From Fragilariopsis cylindrus CCMP1102 (lineage: Eukaryota; Bacillariophyta; Bacillariophyceae; Bacillariales; Bacillariaceae): 64,000 nucleotides of DNA. The stretch is from positions 620,001 to 684,000 of the forward strand of contig FMBT01000298.1 in the NCBI GenBank assembly GCA_900095095.1. Reading direction: 5' to 3'. Position numbers and translations under genes: made by a program. How positions within the stretch are numbered: the first letter of the stretch is position 1; the number at the start of each line of letters is the position of its first letter. The notes under the pieces were generated by a model. The model saw only the letters and a list, made by a program, of their open reading frames with translations, was not told the origin of the DNA and ran no database searches. Positions 20,256 to 30,752 of the stretch are shown one piece after another.

Positions 20256-22960
20256 ATGAGATTCACTAATGCGTTATTTACCATGTTGTCGTCGTTGATC
20301 ATTTCGACGTCATCAGTTGTATCAGCGACAGGAGGTAGCAGCAATTATGATCTTGATGTTACACCGGTTGAATATGTTGATACGAATAATGGACAAGACC
20401 TTCCTATGTTAGGATATATTAGTATTCCAAAATCCGTAATCGATGATGAATCAAAAAAAGTTCCTGCTGTTGTAATTCTTCCAGTAAGTTTGAAGAAGAA
20501 GAGAACCAGTCCCCTGTCAAATAATGATCATTCTTTCCAAGTTCGTATTCCTTACCCTTAAACTATCACCACTAACGTCCATCCATCCTTGCCTGTCTTT
20601 CTTTTATATCTATCTATCTATCTATCTCTATCATACTTACATTATATTAGGATTGGGATAATGTGAATGAATATGAATTAATACGTGCAACAATGATTAA
20701 TGAAGAATTTGGTTGGATTGGTTTTGTTGCTGATTTGTATGGTGAAGATATGCATGATGTACAAGAATTTGATGTTAAAGTGGCACAAGCAACAAAATAT
20801 CGTTCCGATACTGAATTATTTAATGGACGTGTTCAGGCTGCAATTGATACACTAAAGGAAAATCCTAATGTTGATACATCTAGAATCGCCATTATTGGTT
20901 ACTGTCTCGGTAAGTTAATATATATTTTGTTTTTTTTCTGGAAGTAATTGACATACATAACAAAACGGAAAATCTCGAGTCATACTGTACTATCATCCGT
21001 CCATGATGCTGCAGCATGCTGTAACTCGTCGTATTTGTTTCATTCATCTCATCCTTACTATCCATCCCGTTTTTTTCAACTTTAATTTAAAATTTGACCA
21101 CAAAAGGTGGGACAGGTGTTTTATCATATTCATTTGCTAACGCCGATGCAACATCATCCGATATTGTTGGTGCTGTTAGTTTCCATGGTGGATTATTAGA
21201 CTTTGATGTACAAGGTAGTATGCCAAATCCTATTTTAGTATTAAGTGGTGGTGCCGATGATACTGGAACAGCGGTAGAAGATTTAGAATCACGATTAGTT
21301 GAAGCTAATTCAACATGGCAAATAACAAGATATTCTGGTAAGTTCTGCGAACTGCGACAAGAATAACTATTCGACACTACTAAAAATACTCGATTGATTC
21401 AACCATTACCCCTCGTCCAACTTGACTCACCAAATACGTTGTTCAATCCACTGATTCTTGTTCGAATAGGGATTGAACATGGATTTACTGTATTCGATAC
21501 ACCAGCATATGATGAATGGGTCGATCATCGATCATGGAATGAAATGTCAACATTTTTAATGGAGGTATTTAATGAAATTGAATATGGTTCTGAACCACCG
21601 ATTGTAGATATTGATTACCATGTTGCTGATAGTGATTCGGAAATTGCAACTGCAGTAGAACGAATGAGTATGTCAAATGACACTGATATGGTTGCAACTG
21701 TTGCGGTAGAAACTATTATGTATGATGATAATGGATTTCCACTTGAAGGTTATTTAGCAATGCCTATGGAAGGAGAAGGAGACGATAATCAATTATATCC
21801 TGCCGTTATTATTGTACCAGATTGGGATGGTGTTGATGGACCAACTGGATATGAAGCAGAACGTGCTGTTATGATGGCAAAGGAAGGTCCATATGTTGCA
21901 ATGGTTGCTGATATTTATGGTACTGAATATACTTCTGTTGAAGAATTTGATATGAAGATAAAATTATCAACTAAATATAGAAGTGATCCTGATCTATTTG
22001 TTGGTCGTATCCAGGCTGCTATCAACATGTTGATAGATCATCCAAATGTTGATACAACTCAAATCTTTGTCGCTGGTTATTGGTACGTGAAATTTGTTTT
22101 TTAAAAGATAATTATGATAACGGAAACTCTCGAGTCATACTACTATACGTCTTGCAACAGGCTCTCTCCAACTCATCATGTTTCATATCACAACTTTCAC
22201 TTCCACTGTTGCTGTAACCTTTAATTTGTGCCAGCCTCGGAGGTACCGGAACTATTGATTATGCATTTTCTAATTCTACTTTTGAGGGCGTTAAAGCTGT
22301 TGTTCCAATTCATGGTGGATTAGCACCATTACGTTCAATACAATCATCCGACGTGGAACCGTATATTTTAATTTTATCGGGTGGTGTTGATGATGCACAT
22401 GGTAATACAACCGAATTAGAAATGCATTTGGATTCAACTGATGCTACTTGGGAAATTTCAAGATATTCGAGTAAGTAGTCTATCACCGTGCTACACATAG
22501 TAACGAGTGCGATCACGATAGACGATGACGACGACGACGATGATGATGATGATGGTACACGCATTCATTTGCGCTGATGCTATAGGCTATGACTAAACGA
22601 CACTTTCCTTTTTCTATTTCTTATTTACTTACTACAGACGCCCAGCATGGATTTACTAAATGGGGTACAGCTGCTTATCAAGAAATGGCCGATTCACGGT
22701 CTTGGTCGAGTATGATGTCTTTGTTTCGGGATCTTACTGCCATCAGTGATAATACCCCCACTATGACGGATGCTAATGACGGCGAGGCGATGGTGGTCGA
22801 CGGTACTGATTCTTCTTCTGAATCGTCGTCTGGAAAGAATGACGACGAGGCGATGGGGGTCGAAGGTACTGATTCTTCTGAATCGTCGTCTGGAAAGATT
22901 TTGTTGCATGGTATTTCCACCGTCGTAGTAGCAGCTGCAGCAGCGATTATGTTGTTATAA
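20256..22960 (+). CDS. Secreted tandem dienelactone hydrolase-family protein, two catalytic domains
   Basis: Six exons are reconstructed: 20256-20483, 20651-20909, 21107-21337, 21470-22082, 22235-22470 and 22638-22960 (629 residues). All junctions are GT-AG and in phase. A signal peptide (MRFTNALFTMLSSLIISTSS) precedes two homologous alpha/beta-hydrolase domains. Each has the dienelactone hydrolase nucleophile motif GYCLGG (Cys161 and Cys444), created across an intron in both copies. Each also has the Asp-bearing LSGGADD or LSGGVDD and the His-bearing EHGF or QHGF. The intron positions match between the domains, so the duplication copied an intron-bearing gene. The tail carries two D/S/E-rich repeats ending SSGK, then a hydrophobic C-terminus (about 18 residues), suggesting a GPI anchor. 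Expected chemistry is hydrolysis of lactones or esters outside the cell or in the secretory pathway; the substrate is unknown. Confidence 0.88.
20608..20629. repeat. (ATCT)n microsatellite in the first hydrolase intron
   Basis: Five to six copies of the tetramer lie in the intron at 20484-20650. Confidence 0.85.
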
Positions 22961-24058
22961 TTCTTTATGATCGGCATACCACGCACAGAGAAAGAGTATG
23001 AGGGATAGTATCTTTAACTTTGGATATGGTGCTGTTGGATCATACAAAGTTGATTGTATCTGATTGTATTTATAATGTTTGAATGAGCAGTGATTCGTTA
23101 GATTCGTTCCAATTTTCATCATACTACAGTTCAATATAAAACATATCTAGTAGGACTCAACTCTACCCTGATAATAAATAAACAAAACGAAACATAAAAT
23201 AAATATTGTACGTTATAAGTTTTTCTTCCTGTCGTCGTAGGACGATGCATAGCTATCTTTTGTAGCTATGATAGACCTTATAATATGTCATCGACAGCAA
23301 GACTTCACTTTCGCTGAAGGTGCTGGATTGACGAACAGATCTTTTCTACTGCAGCTAGCTAGATTTTCCTCTACAAATTATCATCACTCTTAATTACCAA
23401 TTGTGTAGAATGGTGTATTATCCAGGATGGGTGTGTGCGGTGTATAGGACATTTATGAGCTTGGGGCTATGGGAAAAGAAAAATCAGACATGTCTTTTTG
23501 TTTTGTTTGGCTGCTGGTCTTTTGGTCTTACTATAATTATTATAATTTTTATTATTATTGTTACAGTAAAGCTTCTGCTGTCAAAGTTGATAGGAATAAT
23601 ATGTAGGGGAGAATTTGTACTAAGTTAGTAGAGTTAAATGTGTTCATATCCACTTTTCTTGTAGATTTGTAATTTTGTATTTCTGGAGGGGGAGGGGAAT
23701 ACGATCGTCTCGAAATTCCTAACCTCTTATTTCACCCCTAGTGCACGTGTCGTTAAAATTTGAGATTTCACGTGTATCGATAGCAGTTGGCTTCCCGTAG
23801 CACGTTCCGTACATTTTGTACAGAGATCGAATCTCCGTGATTATTTGATGGTTATGCGCCGTCCACGCAATCAACCAACCTTGTCACGTATCCGTGTCGA
23901 ACACATGGATTGAAATTTCGGCAGAAAAAAAAATGGAAAGAAAAAAAAATGATACGGTAAGATCGAATTTTATCCATTGCTTTCTCACTACAAAGATCTT
24001 TTAGTCATAATTCATTTCTCAACCCAATAGAAATATATAAAAATTAAAAATATTAATC
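22961..24058. other. Long intergenic region, promoter of adenosylhomocysteinase
   Basis: About 1.1 kb. A 75-codon frame at 23401-23628 is dominated by isoleucine-coding AT-rich sequence and has no family features, so I do not call it. The last 350 nt have CACGTG or near-CACGTG motifs (about 23743 and 23768), then two A-rich tracts. This is presumably the promoter of the highly expressed gene that follows. Confidence 0.45.
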
Positions 24059-25686
24059 ATGTCTACTGGAGATTATAAAGGTTAGTAGTTCTAGTTGCTA
24101 TTTGATCATTGTTTCGGTTCATGCAATGAGTTGTAGCTCTCGATTATTGAAAACTGGTCGTTTTATTGTCGTCGTGGTTGTCGTTATAATCCGTCATTGT
24201 AAGTTAAAGCATTTATCTTCACAAAATCTCACATGAATTATTATTATTCTCTATTTTTCCAGTTGCTGATATTTCCCTTGCCGACTACGGTCGCAAGGAT
24301 ATTGAACTTGCCGAGGTTGAGATGCCTGGTCTTATGGCATGCCGTACCGAATTCGGTGAGGCCAAACCATTTAACGGCGCCCGTGTTTCTGGATCACTTC
24401 ACATGACCATCCAAACTGCCGTCCTTATCGAAACAATGAAGGAACTTGGTTCTGATATCCGATGGTGCTCATGTAACATCTTCTCCACCCAAGATCACGC
24501 CGCCGCCGCCATCGCCCGTGATGAATCTGCCGCCGTCTTCGCATGGAAGGGAGAAACTCTTGAAGAATACTGGGAATGTACCTTGAACGCACTTACCTGG
24601 CAAGACGATGATGGTAAGGGTCACGGTCCTGACCTTATCATCGATGATGGTGGTGATATGACCCTTCTTATCCACGAGGGTAAGAAGGCCGAAGACCTTT
24701 TCCTCAAGGACGGAACTGTCCCTGATCCTACCTCAACCGACAACGCCGAATTCAAGATCGTTCTTACCATCATCAAGCGTCTTCTCTTAGCTGGTACTAC
24801 CGATAAGTGGAACACGATCGCATCTCGCTGTCACGGTGTCTCCGAGGAGACCACCACCGGTGTCCACAGATTGTACACCATGGAAAAGATTGGATCTCTT
24901 TTATTTACCGCCATCAATGTCAACGATTCCGTAACCAAATCCAAATTCGACAACTTGTACGGATGTAAGCATTCTCTTCCTGATGGTCTTATGCGTGCCA
25001 CCGATGTTATGCTTGCCGGAAAGAAGGCCGTTATCTGCGGATACGGTGATGTCGGTAAGGGTTGTGCTGCTGCCATGCGTGCCAACGGTTGTGTCGTTTT
25101 CATCACTGAAATCGATCCTATCTGTGCCCTCCAAGCTTGTATGGAAGGTTTCACCGTCACCACTCTTGAAACTGTCATCGATACCGCTGATATCTTCATC
25201 ACGACCACTGGTAACAAGGGTATCCTCATGAACGAATCAATGTCCCAAATGAAGAACAACGCTATTGTTGGAAACATCGGTCATTTCGATAACGAAATTG
25301 ATATGGATGGTCTTATGAAGGCTACCAAGCGTATCAACATCAAGCCACAAGTTGACAAGTTCGTCTACCCTGATGGACACGGTATTATTGTTCTTGCCGA
25401 AGGTCGTCTTCTTAACTTGGGTTGTGCCACCGGTCACCCTTCTTTCGTTATGTCTTGCTCTTTCACCAATCAAGTATTGGCCCAACTCGAATTATACAAC
25501 GAAAAGGATACCGACAAATACACTCGTGGAAAGGTTTACGTCTTACCTAAGCACCTTGACGAGAAGGTTGCCAAGCTTCATCTTGGTGCCCTCGGTGCCA
25601 AGCTTACCATTCTTTCAAAGGAACAATCCGACTATGTTGGAATCCCTGTTAATGGTCCATACAAGCCTGATACCTACAGATATTAA
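24059..25686 (+). CDS. AHCY: Adenosylhomocysteinase (S-adenosyl-L-homocysteine hydrolase)
   Basis: Exon 1 is only 22 nt (24059-24080, MSTGDYK plus one base); exon 2 is 24263-25686. The 481-residue product follows the family end to end: [24 protein letters not shown], the substrate region [40 protein letters not shown] with the catalytic Lys, Asn and Cys, the NAD motif [12 protein letters not shown] and the C-terminal PDTYRY. It hydrolyses S-adenosylhomocysteine to adenosine and homocysteine with bound NAD, relieving product inhibition of methyltransferases in the methionine cycle. Codon use is strikingly different from its neighbours: preferred GCC, GGT, AAG, ATC and CTT dominate, which is the usual mark of very high expression. 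A GTC-rich intron of 182 nt separates the start codon from the body of the gene. Confidence 0.97.
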
Positions 25687-26354
25687 ACAGCAACTTTTGT
25701 TTTGTAAATTAATTTATTAATAGATAAGATAAAAGTAATTTCTTTAAATTTTTACCAAAAAAACTTTATCTTCAAACTGTATACTTTTTTAGTTTTTTGA
25801 CCAACTTTTTTGTCTGAATACTTGACGTATTTATCCGAACAGATTGGGACGAATAATTAATCAACACCGTGAATTAGAGTTCAAAGATACCGTAGAGCAC
25901 TGTTTAGTTCCACAATCCTGTAAGTCAAGATACTAGCCTTGTTTGTTGATCTCTCGACAAAATACGACTCGATTCGACGTCATTTCGCTAATCTCGTAGG
26001 GACACTATTATCGTGCGAGCTAAGTAAAAAGACAAGTGCCGTTACAATCGCCGTTAAAATTATAGATTAATTAGGTTGAAGACATAAATCTAGACATGCG
26101 ATTTGTTTTTGGATACAATATTAATTAGTCAAATGTTATTTGTTTTGTTTTTAACCATTAATCCATTCGACTGCAGTTGGATTGCCTACTCCGAGGAATA
26201 TTATGGCGCGACAGCTGATTATATCGATGCATCATCGATAAAAATCTTTTTTTTCTACCAAGGCAAAGCCGATAATCGATACGAATAAAAATGTAAGAAA
26301 GCATAGGATATGCTATTAGACAAATAAGTCCAGGATATCATTGTTTGTAAAAAG
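25687..26354. other. Intergenic, no gene supported
   Basis: About 670 nt downstream of adenosylhomocysteinase. It is AT-rich, with a T-rich likely 3' end just after the stop. A 61-codon frame at 26103-26288 has no supporting features. Confidence 0.45.
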
Positions 26355-26747
26355 ATGAGCCAACTATCAAGCCTTTGCTCTCCTACCAAGATGCGTGTAA
26401 GGAATCGATCTTGCTTTTCTGTTCCATCTTTTGAATTGTCCACCGAAATAATTAGTAATGATGATCATATTACGACAGCCGAATCAACCGAGGTGCAGTT
26501 GAAGCTGACTGGAAATCATCACGATATTTCTCCACCGATCAGTCCTAGTATGAAATCGAAGCAGACGTCGTCGTATACGAATCGAGATACAATTAACGAA
26601 GAAGAATCATCGTTACCTCGCGGATTTACACGAAATCGATCTGCTGGACTATTTCAACGTCGGGGTAGATTCCTCGTTTGGCCAGCAACCCATCAATCCA
26701 ACGAGATGTGTTCAATGATATCATATATTCCATCCATCGATGCCTAA
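26355..26747 (+). CDS. Orphan protein with FQRRGRFLVWP motif
   Basis: A 130-residue single-exon frame, Ser/Thr-rich and mostly disordered, with no signal or membrane segment. The only striking element is LPRGFTRNRSAGLFQRRGRF followed by LVWPA (about residues 88-112), a basic stretch ending in aromatic and hydrophobic residues that looks like a linear binding motif. S-P-T-K and SPPISPS could be proline-directed phosphorylation sites. I do not recognise a family. The base composition is less AT-rich than the flanks, which supports coding. Confidence 0.5.
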   Translation: MSQLSSLCSPTKMRVRNRSCFSVPSFELSTEIISNDDHITTAESTEVQLKLTGNHHDISPPISPSMKSKQTSSYTNRDTINEEESSLPRGFTRNRSAGLFQRRGRFLVWPATHQSNEMCSMISYIPSIDA

Positions 26748-27964
26748 GCATAGCGATCGACCATCCGACCGACCGAACAAGTAAACGACTATATAGAGAG
26801 AGCACGAAGTATCGAATATGAAGCATGGAGTACGGAATAGGAAACATAATTAAATGCCTTTTTTGGTAACATCAATAACCCCGTAAAGCAGCTATATCAT
26901 ACGGCATAAGAATTTCATCTCATGCACTACTACATCCAACTTCCCCGAATTCGAAGAAATATAATATACACTACATTTAAACATAGAAATATATAACTCA
27001 TAAAATATTAATACACTATTATACATTAAATACTACTTGACTAAATCCAAATCATTACTTAATCACAGAAGAGGAATATACAGAATAGTAGAAGCGAGTC
27101 ACATAAGAAGTGTGTCACTCCCTACTACCACTGCACTTGCATTCTGCCCAAGCCACACATAGATCTAAAACAGAAAAAAGCAACAAAATACGATTCTTCT
27201 GAGACTTCTAGTAGAAGAATTACTGATGTTTATGTATTATTACAGCAACATTTGATCAACACTTTTGTCGGTTATATTCACCTTTGCGCAAGATCAAGTG
27301 ATATGACTACCTAGTTTAGAATAACATGTCATTATTATATTTACCCTATGAACTTCAACAACAGAGCTATTCATAACCATCTTTTTGGTTTTTGTTTGAC
27401 TGGTGCAATACGTACAAGTACAAGTCTCTAATGAATCAGTCGCTGTTTATGTTGTGATCTTTTCCAACAAGCAAGATAAGAAAAAGGAAAGGAAATCATC
27501 ATTCTGAGTCTAAGTTTTTATGAGAAACAAGTTTAACTCTTAGTTTGCGCATTGTTGACTACGAAGTAGGGTAGCAACTTTGCTACCCGCCACTACTACT
27601 GTCTATTCTTTGCTGCACATGAAATCATATATTTAAATATATATATGTAGATTTTGATGTGTTATTTCGCATTATCTATATCATACCTATATTGGTGGTG
27701 TTGCTGATTTATTTTTTGACCATATTTATGACAAAACATATTTATATATAATTTCTTTGATTATTTTTCTAGTAGCATCGCGTGTTTTTCGCATGCATGC
27801 GCGAACCACGTAGTGAATCTTCGTCATAAAAGCAAAGAAGTATGCCCAAGTTCGAAAGTAACTTTTAAACTTAAAGAAGCAATCAATCACAAGTTAGTGG
27901 AGCCGATCATAGATTCACCACGATAAGAACGACGACGACAACAACAACATTCTAGTACAGGACG
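26748..27964. other. Long intergenic region, no gene seen
   Basis: About 1.2 kb of AT-rich DNA between the orphan gene and the MsrB gene, with scattered ATATAT tracts (for example near 27632-27650) and no credible frame on either strand. Confidence 0.5.
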
Positions 27965-28636
27965 ATGAGATATTGCATTCCTTTCAGCCTGTCGATTTTC
28001 TCTATAGTTTCTGTTGCAGTTGTTTTTCATCTTCCGATCGCTACTGTGGCTTTCGCTACAACTCAGCCTCATTATAGTTCCAAACTTCAACAACATCAAC
28101 ACCACGTGAAGTATAATACGAAGCGATTCGCTATTGCTGACGAAGAAAAGGAAAAAGAAACAGTAGAAACGGAGAACCCTATGTCGACTAATGATGAGAT
28201 TGAGCGCCGCACATGGAATCCATTACGTTTGATGGTACTGAAATTAGGATTTACTGAACTAAAATTTACATCTCCACTCAATTACGAAAAGAGGGACGGA
28301 TTATACAATTGCGCATATTGTGACCTAGATTTATTCGATTCTGATGGTAAATACGAACCCAACTCTGGATGGCCGTCCTTCTGGAGATCGACAAAAGATG
28401 GACATGTGACATATAAAAAAGAATGGGATGGTCGTTTAGAGGCAAAATGTGGACGATGTGATTCTCATCTAGGACATGTTTTTTTGGATGGTCCCCTTCC
28501 AAGTAAAGTAGAAAAAGATCTTCTTGAAAACGCACCAGCTTCGGATCCTCGTGGAATACGAACGAATGGATATTTGCCTAGATTCTGCATGAACGGAGCT
28601 TCACTGAATTTTCAGAAATCCGACGAGAAGAAATAA
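27965..28636 (+). CDS. msrB: Peptide-methionine (R)-S-oxide reductase MsrB, plastid-type
   Basis: A single-exon 223-residue protein. An N-terminal hydrophobic signal runs to about residue 28 and is followed by VAFATTQ (28-34), the diatom plastid cleavage motif. The MsrB domain has both zinc CxxC pairs (Cys116/119 in CAYC and Cys162/165 in CGRC), the GWPSFW core, RCDSHLGHVF and the catalytic Cys208 in RFCMNGASL. It reduces the R-form of methionine sulfoxide in proteins, normally recycled by thioredoxin. In a plastid it would repair photosynthetic oxidative damage. The usual RYCxN is RFCMN here, a conservative change. It is convergent with the DUF3172 gene 133 nt away. Confidence 0.93.
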   Translation: MRYCIPFSLSIFSIVSVAVVFHLPIATVAFATTQPHYSSKLQQHQHHVKYNTKRFAIADEEKEKETVETENPMSTNDEIERRTWNPLRLMVLKLGFTELKFTSPLNYEKRDGLYNCAYCDLDLFDSDGKYEPNSGWPSFWRSTKDGHVTYKKEWDGRLEAKCGRCDSHLGHVFLDGPLPSKVEKDLLENAPASDPRGIRTNGYLPRFCMNGASLNFQKSDEKK

Positions 28637-28768
28637 GACCGCAAATGATCCTTTCAAATTACATGTACAATTAAAGTAATGCTTAAGCTAGAAAGTGAAA
28701 AATAATCCCTCAACCAGATTTTTGTTCAACTACAGTAGTTAAGAAGATTTTATGCTACTATTATTTTT

Positions 28769-29755
28769 CTAGTCCAGCCCTGGTAGTTTGGCAGCTTGTT
28801 TTCTAATTATTTCTTGTTTTTGCGCATCGGTCATACCATCCTTGATTCGTTTCCTAGCATCTTTCATCTTAGAACGATCGTCATCTAAATAATCTTCTCC
28901 GATACCATATGTAGGATTTTCAAGGAATTCATTTTGAGCATCTTCACTTTTGTACACACAACTCAATTGTGGTTTATTGTCTAAGTCTCCCACGAACGCC
29001 CATGTATTCATATTGGATTTACATGCAAACACCTCCTTGTCATTAATAAGCTTTCGATCTTTAAGAATTGGTACTACATTCGAGGAACGCAATACGCATG
29101 CTGGTTTGACATCCGCTTGGGCTACATACACATTGAATGGGTTAAAGGAAACAAATACTCGTTGATCAAATGCCATTGCACTGGCACCCATATCAGCACA
29201 TAATTTCGAATTTGGTGCAGCTTGATCGATAGCATCACGAGACGATAGATCTCTAGGGTTTGTATTGATAGCAGAATCGACTGTTACTCCTAGGCCAATA
29301 CCGAGGACGAAAATTCCAGCAAGAAGTGACTTTGAAACTGCATCTGGTAGTCGCAACCCATCGCGTTCTCCAAACGATGAAGGAATATTCAAAAATCCAT
29401 CTTCCTTTCGGCGATTGTATCCCAAATCATCAAGTTCGTTATTATTATTTCTTCCTCTACGTCGTCTTCGCCTTCTATTATTGTCGTCATCGTCATAATC
29501 ATCGTCATAATCGTCGTCGTCGTAATCCTCATCCTCATCGCGTGGTCGTCGGGCCCGACATGCAGTTAATGGAAGTTGTAAAGACGGGGGATGATTTATA
29601 TTTGGATGTGAAAGCAATCGAACCTTATCACCAGAAAAAGAATTCATTGGTGTCGAAGAAAAACTTTCAGAATTGTCTACCAATATAAAAGTAGTTAGTA
29701 GACCTAACATTAGTGATACCACAACAATTCGAGAAGCCGTCGTTGTCCTAAGCAT
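28769..29755 (-). CDS. DUF3172-family membrane protein, plastid-targeted
   Basis: A single-exon 328-residue protein. A signal peptide (SRIVVVSLMLGLLTTFILV) is followed by ESFSS, a likely plastid cleavage site, then a disordered stretch with long Asp and Arg runs (about 75-105). From about residue 135 it matches the cyanobacterial and plastid family DUF3172: LPDAVSKSLLAGIFVLGIGL as one membrane helix, then APNSKLCADMGASAMAFDQR, FVSFNPFNVYVAQ and CVLRSSNVVPIL, with a conserved Cys near MNTWAF. The family's function is not established. A thylakoid or envelope location is inferred from its cyanobacterial origin. The Asp/Arg block is an unusual diatom insertion. Confidence 0.85.
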   Translation of the reverse strand: MLRTTTASRIVVVSLMLGLLTTFILVDNSESFSSTPMNSFSGDKVRLLSHPNINHPPSLQLPLTACRARRPRDEDEDYDDDDYDDDYDDDDNNRRRRRRRGRNNNNELDDLGYNRRKEDGFLNIPSSFGERDGLRLPDAVSKSLLAGIFVLGIGLGVTVDSAINTNPRDLSSRDAIDQAAPNSKLCADMGASAMAFDQRVFVSFNPFNVYVAQADVKPACVLRSSNVVPILKDRKLINDKEVFACKSNMNTWAFVGDLDNKPQLSCVYKSEDAQNEFLENPTYGIGEDYLDDDRSKMKDARKRIKDGMTDAQKQEIIRKQAAKLPGLD

Positions 29756-30752
29756 GATGTTTTTGTTCTCTCTTTTTTGTGTGTGATCTTATTTGTAGTT
29801 TCTTAGGGAATCAGCTCTATCGATGTGCTCTGGGCAATGGCTCTTATTCAGAATGTTTAGCGACCTATTCCTTGATGTCAATAATGGTGTTTAATCTCTC
29901 CCTCGATCCTCGATCTATTGCCATTCCATCTTCAGATAAAAAATAATACTGTAGTAGAATAAAGTAGAATTGAGAATGATAAGCAAAATTGACAATTTTG
30001 ATGTCCGAAAAAAATAGCTCGGCTCCACGTGGAATTTCAAAAAATTTAACGAAATTTGGATTTTTTAAAATAGAGCTAATACTAAAACTAGTAGCAAGTG
30101 GTAGTGTGTTTTGTGATACTAATATTGAATATACAGTGTATTGGTAAGATACTATCCATCCAATAACAATGATTTCAGAAGGATAGAGAGGTACTTGTAG
30201 GTAGTGAAACAAAAACAGATTCTACAGGAACAATTGATTGACTTGAAAAATATATAATTGGTTTGGTTTAGAAACTATGATACATGCAATATATAGGTTT
30301 TGACATGCTCGCCAATGAAAAATTAATGTTAAAATATTTTCAAAGAGACACATATAAATGGTAAAATAACAAGATTTTTTTAATAAAGGCACAATATACG
30401 AATACTTAAAGGATAGATTGTAATGATTAACAGAAAATAATGGAAAACAAAATTATTGAATCAGCAGCTTAGAAGAGTATGACGCTAACAAGTGGAGTAA
30501 GGCTACATGTTTGCTTCCTTGAGAGTTGGAATCTAGTTGGAAATATGACGTTGATTCTGTAGCTACACTTCCTCCCGTAAGATATTAGATAGGCAAATAC
30601 TTCTCTTATACCCAATCGATTTAATTTGGCGCTCGGAAGAATTTCAGATAATGTTCTCCAGAAGTTATCGTCAATATGCTCATCTGTACGAAAAGACACA
30701 CCGATGTAGAAAGGAAAAAGTTTTGTGTTTCGTGATTCATCATAATTCCTTA
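29756..30752. other. Intergenic, no gene supported
   Basis: About 1 kb. Frames at 29865-30212 (-) and 30469-30756 (-) lack family features and are AT-driven. TACTGTA occurs at 29947-29953. Confidence 0.45.

Noticed and set aside
23401-23628. 75-codon frame with hydrophobic stretch
   Set aside because: The isoleucine run comes from ATT/ATA repeats in AT-rich DNA, with no homology and no neighbouring support.
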